Below are positions 58,856 to 64,000 of a DNA stretch of 64,000 nt, in pieces. Below the pieces are notes generated by a model. It did not search any database. It saw nothing but the letters and a program-made list of their open reading frames with translations, and was not told where the DNA came from. The stretch spans positions 114,562-178,561 of the forward strand of contig CAWKBS010000004.1 of the NCBI GenBank assembly GCA_963847985.1, in the 5' to 3' direction. The first letter of the stretch is position 1, and each line of letters starts with the position of its first letter. This stretch comes from JAIBJN01 sp963847985. Lineage in GTDB: Bacteria > Actinomycetota > Thermoleophilia > Gaiellales > Gaiellaceae. The translations under genes were made by a program, and so were the position numbers.

Positions 58856-60001
58856 GCCGCCGCCTTGACCGCCTCGGCCGGAGCGGCGAGCCGCTCGTAG
58901 ATCTCGACCAGCCGCCGGCCGATCCGATCCCAGGAATACGGCTCCGCCGCCGCGCGCGCGGCCAGGCCGAACGCCCGCCGCCGCTCCTCGTCCTCCAGGA
59001 GCTCGACGACGGCCGCGCCGAGCGCCTGCGGGTCGCCCGGCGGGACGAGCATCCCCGTCTCGCCGTGCTCGGCCACCTGCGCATAGCCCTCGATGTCGGA
59101 GGCGACGACCGGCGTCGCGCACGCGAACGCGCGCGTCAGCACCATGCCGAAGCTCTCCCCGCCGAGCGACGGCGCCACGAGCAGGCTTGCCCGCTCGCAG
59201 CTCGGCGGTGAGATCGTCCTCCGAGAGGCCGCCGAGCAGGTCGACCCCGTCGAGTGAGAGACCTTGGCGGCGCGCGAGCCAGCGCACGGACAACGGGTCG
59301 GCGCCGACGAGCCGGAGGTGAGCACCCGTGCGCCGGTGGACGTCCGGCCACGCGCGCAGGAGCACCGGCAGGCCCTTGCGCGGCTCGTTCCGGCCGATGA
59401 AGACGACGTTGCCGTCGCGCCCGTCCGGATCGAACCGCTCGGGCAGGGAAATGCCGTTCGGAATCACCTCGACGGGCGAGCCGACGTGAGGCTCGGCGCC
59501 GCGCCGCGCCGACTCGGAGACGGCGATGCGGTAGTCGATTCGAGCCGCGAGAACGCCCCAGAACCACCCTCCCAGCGGGTACCAGCCGAGCCGCTCGCCG
59601 GCCGAGTGGCAGGTGGCGACGATCGGGCACGGTGCCGAGGCGAGCGCGAACGTAGAGAGAACCGGCGCCAACGGCTCATGGACGTGGACGACGTCGAAGC
59701 GCTCGCGCTCCCAGACCCGGCGCATCCGCACCATGGACTGCGGGCTGAGGATGATGTTCGGAAGCGAGGCGTTGGCCGGGACGATGACCGATCGCCCGAC
59801 GGGGATGACGTAGTCGGGCGGCCGCGTGTGCCGCCCCTGCTTCGGATGGAGCAGCCACGTCAGCCGCCCGGGAGGGTCGTGGCCCATGACGATCCGGACG
59901 TCGTGGCCGAGCCGCTGCAGCGCGCGCGCCTGATGATCCGCGTGCTCCTGGACTCCGCCCCAGAACGACCAGGAGTAGGGGACGACGATCCCGATCTTCA
60001 C
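58852..60001 (-). pseudogene. pimA: PimA-like GT4 glycosyltransferase, broken by one extra base
   Basis: The first 270 codons have the PimA pattern IGIVVPYSWSFWGGVQEHA, HVHEPLAPVLSTFALA, VATCHSAGERLGWYPL and FIGRNEPRKGLPVLLRAW. A frame change then occurs inside a CCC run at 59190-59192. Removing one base restores SLLVAPSLGGESFGMVLTRAF, with the donor-binding Glu region, and about 383 residues in total. It probably adds mannose to phosphatidylinositol or a similar lipid. TAGGGT lies 6 bases before the GTG. No stop interrupts either half. Confidence 0.86.
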
Positions 60002-60109
60002 GCCTCAACCCTACCCGCCCGCCAGGATCAGACGCCCCGCCGTCAGGGCCGGTGTCTCGGTCGTCAGCCGGGGTGCTGGCTCTGGCGGTCGGGCGTCTAG
60101 ACTCGCGGG

Positions 60110-60289
60110 GTGATCAGGAGGGCGAAGCGGCTGGACACGATCCGGGCCGCGATGGTCGGCTGGGGCGGCCCGGTAGCCGACCGCCACGTCCGCTTCGCCC
60201 TCAGCGCCGAGCCCGTGGAGCGGATCGAATCCTTCCCCGACCGGCCGGCCGGCGGGACGCTCGCGGCCGCCCTCGCGGAGCGGAGCTAG
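60110..60289 (+). CDS. Small hypothetical protein before the deaminase gene
   Basis: A 59-residue basic protein (VIRRAKRLDTIRAAMVGWGG … SAEPVERIESFPDRPAG) that I do not recognise. The GTG start lies exactly 6 bases after TAGACT, the same leaderless layout as many neighbours, and the stop is 2 bases before the deaminase GTG. That arrangement is the main support for it being a real gene. Confidence 0.5.
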   Translation: MIRRAKRLDTIRAAMVGWGGPVADRHVRFALSAEPVERIESFPDRPAGGTLAAALAERS

Positions 60290-60291
60290 GC

Positions 60292-61320
60292 GTGCCCGAG
60301 AGCCTCGCCCTCGTCGACGAGCTGCGCCGCGAGGGCCTCGCCGAGCTGCACACGCACCTGGGCGGCTCCGTCGACCCGGCGGTGATGTGGACGCTCGCGC
60401 ACGAGCAGGGCATCGCGCTTCCGGTCAAGGACTACTGGGACTTCGTCGAGCTCGTCACGGTCGATCCGCGCGGCGTGAAGGGATTGCCCGAGCTCGACGC
60501 GATCTACAAGTGGACGGAGCTGATCCAGTCGAGCCCGCTGGCCGTCGAGCGCTCGGTGCACGGCGCCATCGGCGGCGCCTACCGCACCCAGAACATCGTC
60601 ACGCTCGAGCTCCGCTTCAACCCGATGAAGCGGAACCGCGGCGGCGAGCGCGACCTCGACCACATCATCATGGCCGCCTCGCGCGGCCTCGACCGCGCCC
60701 GGCTCGAGTACCCCAACGTGCGGGCAGGCCTGATCCTCATGATGGACCGCACCTTCACCCCGGAGCAGAACGGGGTCATCGTCGAGAAGGCGATCCGCTA
60801 CTCGGACCGCGGCGTCGTCGGCGTCGACATCGCGGGGCCGCGGCCGGACGGCGGCCGCTATCCCTACCGCGACCTCGCTCCCCTCGTCGAGGAGGCGCGC
60901 GCCGGCGGGCTCGGAGTGACGATCCACGTCGGCGAGGAGGGCGGCCGCCACGGGATCGAGGAGATCGGCGAGGTCGTCGAGCACCTCCGGCCCGACCGCA
61001 TCGGCCACGGCATCCTCGCCGCGAAGGACGAGGAGACGATGCGCGTCCTACGCGAGGCCGGGGTCGTGCTGGAGATCTGCCCGAGCTCGAACCTCCTGAC
61101 CGGGGCGCTAGCCGACGAGGACGAGCTGAGGGAGACGGTGCGCACCTTCGCCGACCGCGGCGTCCCGTTCACGATCGCCACCGACGGGCCCGAGATGATG
61201 CAGACGCACCTCCGCGACGAGCTCGCGCTCCTCCTGCGACTCGGCGCGCTCGGGCGCGAGGAGATCGACGCGGTCAACGCGCGAGGCCACGCGGCCGCCT
61301 TCGTACGTCCAAGGGGGTAG
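60292..61320 (+). CDS. add: Adenosine deaminase family protein
   Basis: A 342-residue deaminase-fold enzyme. It has the zinc His pair in LHTHLGGSVD, the third His and catalytic Glu in VTIHVGEEGGRHG, the RIGHGI His and the CPSSNLLTGAL loop. The last zinc ligand motif reads ATDGPEMM where adenosine deaminases have TDDP, so the second Asp is replaced by Gly. The substrate could be adenosine, 6-aminodeoxyfutalosine or another aminopurine. GGAG lies 6 bases before the GTG. Confidence 0.85.
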   Translation: MPESLALVDELRREGLAELHTHLGGSVDPAVMWTLAHEQGIALPVKDYWDFVELVTVDPRGVKGLPELDAIYKWTELIQSSPLAVERSVHGAIGGAYRTQNIVTLELRFNPMKRNRGGERDLDHIIMAASRGLDRARLEYPNVRAGLILMMDRTFTPEQNGVIVEKAIRYSDRGVVGVDIAGPRPDGGRYPYRDLAPLVEEARAGGLGVTIHVGEEGGRHGIEEIGEVVEHLRPDRIGHGILAAKDEETMRVLREAGVVLEICPSSNLLTGALADEDELRETVRTFADRGVPFTIATDGPEMMQTHLRDELALLLRLGALGREEIDAVNARGHAAAFVRPRG

Positions 61321-61381
61321 CCCGCAAGATCGACCGCGGAGCCAATAGCCGGCGGGCACGGCCGCTGCCAAGATCGCCGTC

Positions 61382-61654
61382 ATGCTCAGCCTCTACGGCA
61401 AGACGCGGTTCACGGAGCGTCAGCGGCAGGTCGTGCAGCTGATCGCGGCGGGGTGCTCCAACCTCGAGATGGCCGAGCGGCTCGGCGTCTCGCCCCGCAC
61501 GGCGAAGGCGCACTCGGACGTCCTGCGGTCGAAGCTCGGCGTGAGCCGAAGGCGGCAGATCCCGGCCGCCTACCGCGAAGCGACGGGGGAAGACCCCCTT
61601 GAGAGCCTCGAGGCGGCTCTCGGCGTGCGCGACAACTCCCGCACGCCGTCCTGA
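61382..61654 (+). CDS. Small LuxR/NarL-type DNA-binding protein
   Basis: A 90-residue protein that is little more than one LuxR HTH (FTERQRQVVQLIAAGCSNLEMAERLGVS, trimmed, then PRTAKAHSDVLRSKLGV). It has no receiver domain, so it may need a partner or a signal from elsewhere. It lies 125 bases before a MalT-like regulator. The ATG has no clear ribosome site. Confidence 0.85.
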   Translation: MLSLYGKTRFTERQRQVVQLIAAGCSNLEMAERLGVSPRTAKAHSDVLRSKLGVSRRRQIPAAYREATGEDPLESLEAALGVRDNSRTPS

Positions 61655-61669
61655 CCGACCTCGAGGGCC

Positions 61670-61711
61670 GACGAGCCCGCGGACGGCGCGTGTCGCCGAC
61701 GCGGGCTCGTC
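61670..61711 (+). terminator. Long hairpin after the small LuxR gene
   Basis: GACGAGCCCGCG and CGCGGGCTCGTC form a perfect 12-bp stem. Inside the 18-base loop, GGCG and CGCC can pair again. It begins 16 bases after the stop codon. No T tract follows, so it may be a terminator that works by a stable stem or an RNA element before the MalT-like gene. Confidence 0.5.
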
Positions 61712-61779
61712 CCCAACGGGCTCTGGTCGCCTACGGGCCCACCCTGTAGGCTCCTGCCTCCCTCGACACCGGAGCCGTA

Positions 61780-64000
61780 GTGAGGGACGCGCGGGACATC
61801 GCCCCAAAGCCGCTCTTCCGGCGCCACGTCAGGCGGCCGCGCCTCACCGTGGCGCTCGACGAGGCGACCGCGCAGTCGATCATCCTGACCGCGCCGGCCG
61901 GCTACGGAAAGACAGTGCTCGCCCGGGAATGGCTGCAGGGCCGCGAGCACGCCGCCTGGTATCGCGCCACCCCCGCATCGGCCGACGTCGGCGCGTTCTC
62001 CGCTGGGCTCGCGGAGACCGTCGCGCCGGTCGTTCCCGGCGCCGGCGAGCGCGTGCGTCAGCGGTTGCGCGTCGGTGACGCGACCGAGCGCCTGGCCAGG
62101 CCCCTCGCCGAGCTCCTGGCGGAGGACCTCGAGGCGTGGCCGGCCGAGGGGATCATCGTCCTCGACGACTACCACCTCCTGGCCGAGTCGGCCCCGGTCG
62201 AGACCTTCCTCGACTGGCTGCTGACGCTGGCCCCCATTCGCGTCCTCGTCACGACACGCCGTCGTCCCGGTTGGGCCACCGCCCGCCGCTTCACCTACGG
62301 CGAAGCGTTCGAGATCGGCCGCGATCAACTCGCCATGACGCACGAAGAGGCAACCCGGGTGCTCGAGGGCCGCTCGACCGAAGCGGTGCACGCCCTCGTC
62401 AGGCAAGCCGACGGCTGGCCCGCGGTGATCGGCCTCGCCGCCCTCTCGGCCGACCTCGCGTTTCCCGAGGAGCGGGCGTCCGAATCCCTCTACCGCTACT
62501 TCGCCGAGGAGGTCCTGCGTGCCGAGCCTCCAGCCGTGCAGCGGCTGATGCTCGCGGCCGCTGTCCCGAGCGCGATCACGGTCCGCCTGGCCGAGGACGT
62601 CCTCGGCTTCGACGACCCCGAGCCCGACCTCCTCCGGCTTCGCGACGAGGGCCTGCTCCACGAGATTCCCAAAGGCGAGCTCGTCTTCCATCCCCTCATC
62701 CAGGACTTCCTTCGCCGTCGGCTCGAGGCCGACGACTCCGAGCAGCCTCACGGCCCTGCGCCGCAAGGTGGTCGACGACGCGCGGACGCACGCACGCTGG
62801 GAGGAGGCGTTCGACCTCTCCCTCCAGGCCGGCCGCCCGGACGAGGCCGCCGAGATCGTCGGCTGCTCGGCCCGCGGCCTGCTCGCGCACGGCCAGGGCG
62901 AGACGCTGGAGAAGTGGCTGGCTGCGTGCGGCGCACGCCGGCGTCACCGTGCCCGGCGCTGCCCTTGCACGCGCGGAGCTCCTGATCCGCAAGGGCGAGA
63001 TGTCAGCGGCGGCAGCAGTCGCACGTGACACGGTAAGTCGTCTCACCCCCGACCATCCGGACTATGCGTGGGCGTGCAACGCGACCGGCCGGGCTCTTCA
63101 CTTCACTTCCCGTGAGGAGGAGGCGTTCGCGATGCTTCGAGGCGGGCCCACGGTTCTTCGAAGACGGACGAGGATCTAAAGGAAGCCCTCTGGGGACAGA
63201 TTCTCGTCTCGCTCGAAGTTCAGCCTTCTCGAGCCACAACGACTACTTGACGCCCTCCAGTCGGCCTTCCCGAACGACCTCGATGTCCGGCTTCGTCTCG
63301 CCGTCGGACGATCGGTTGCAGACGAGCAAGGACCTTCGATCGCGGGAGTCTGGGATCAATTTGAAGCCCTTCTACCCGCGGTCCCGCACTCCCGAGATCC
63401 TCTCGCCGCAAGCTCCTTCCTCGCAATCGGAGCGGCCATGGCAGTCATGCAAGGAATGTATCGCGTGGTCGCGACCTCGCCGATGAGGCTCTCGGAGTCT
63501 GCGGGGATCTACGCCTGACATTGGGCGTTGGGACATGCCTTGCTCATCGAGCTGCGGCGGAACTCGGCATGCGTCAGTTTGTCCGGGCCCGTCGTTCGAT
63601 CCGACTCGTGCGGCAGTCCCCAATCTACCGCGAGGACCCATTCTTTCATCTAGAGGTTCTTCGTTTGGAGGCGCGCCTGCTCGCCTTGCAAGGAGCTCTT
63701 GACGAGTCCCTGGAGACAGTCGGGCAGGTTCCGGCGAGTCAGGTTCCACCCAGACCGTACGGGATGTTCCTTTCGAACATCGCACTAATTCAGGCGGTCC
63801 TTGGAGACGCTGACCGTGCTCGAGCGACTACACAGCGAGCGCGCGAGTTCGGCAGCAACATTGAGATGCACTACTTCGCGGATTTCGCAGAAGCAATCGC
63901 TGCAGATGCCAGCGGCGACCACGAGGCGTTCAAGACTAGAGCGTCACAGCTCGTGGTTGCCTGCAGCCGGGCCGCGTTTCTAGACGGACTTGTCTTCTCG
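61780..64000 (+). pseudogene. MalT/LuxR-type ATPase regulator, several frame breaks, 3' end outside window
   Basis: It begins with a STAND-type ATPase domain: LTAPAGYGKTVLAREWL (P-loop), EGIIVLDDYHLL (Walker B) and VLVTTRRRPGW. The winged-helix and TPR-like regions follow. The frame changes near 62735, 62925, 63130, 63225 and 63470; joining the pieces gives one long protein to the right edge with no in-frame stop. A C-terminal HTH may lie outside the window. Base composition and codon choice become less GC-biased after about 63000. GGAG lies 5 bases before the GTG. Confidence 0.78.

Overview
The window is a very GC-rich (about 70% by eye), densely packed bacterial chromosome segment with many GTG starts and 1-8 base stop/start overlaps (ATGA, GTGA, TGATG). 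The LexA box (CGAAC-N4-GTTCG), the PimA-like mannosyltransferase, the mycobacterial-type OMP decarboxylase and the exonuclease/GIY-YIG fusion point to an actinobacterium, most likely a deep-branching Thermoleophilia-type lineage (Gaiellales or Solirubrobacterales). That placement is inference; no rRNA gene is present. I see no tRNA, rRNA, CRISPR, prophage or insertion sequence. The content is mostly chromosomal housekeeping.

Layout. 1-9 kb: glmS (cut by the left edge), glmM, rplM-rpsI, a uracil-DNA-glycosylase-like gene and three MFS transporters. 9-24.6 kb: purine and pyrimidine genes (guaA, guaB, pyrF, pyrE), fruK, a penicillin-binding carboxypeptidase, an SOS-box-controlled DEDD exonuclease/GIY-YIG protein, HU, rdgB, rph and murI. 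24.7-30.6 kb: pabB-pabC with an acetyltransferase and an amidotransferase, then rhodanese, hydrolase and gamma-glutamyltransferase. 30.6-37 kb: a tyrosine catabolism locus (hpd, small ORF, hmgA, HAD phosphatase, AlkA-like glycosylase, unknown) with a divergent Lrp/AsnC regulator, a fumarylacetoacetase-family gene and a cold-shock protein. 37-45 kb: membrane proteins, a FabL-like reductase, a queuosine-precursor-type transporter and proline dehydrogenase. 45-53 kb: acetyl-CoA synthetase, ferritin, a MenG-like methyltransferase and a long coiled-coil membrane protein. 53-64 kb: xseA-xseB, a solitary DNA methyltransferase, a PimA-like glycosyltransferase with a flippase-like membrane protein, an adenosine-deaminase-like enzyme and LuxR-type regulators, the last cut by the right edge.

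Three patterns cut across the gene list. (1) About 23 genes have a TANNNT -10-like hexamer only 4-9 bases (mostly 6-8) before the start codon and no Shine-Dalgarno sequence, the signature of leaderless mRNAs. (2) An intergenic element of about 85 bp with a conserved hairpin occurs three times, each time just after the stop of a minus-strand gene, with a degenerate fourth copy in the opposite orientation. (3) Five reading frames are broken by single-base indels, several in G/C runs, without nonsense mutations; the last gene alone needs about five corrections. This suggests draft-sequence errors, although recent pseudogenes are possible. Several genes also lack an ATG/GTG/TTG at the position homology predicts.
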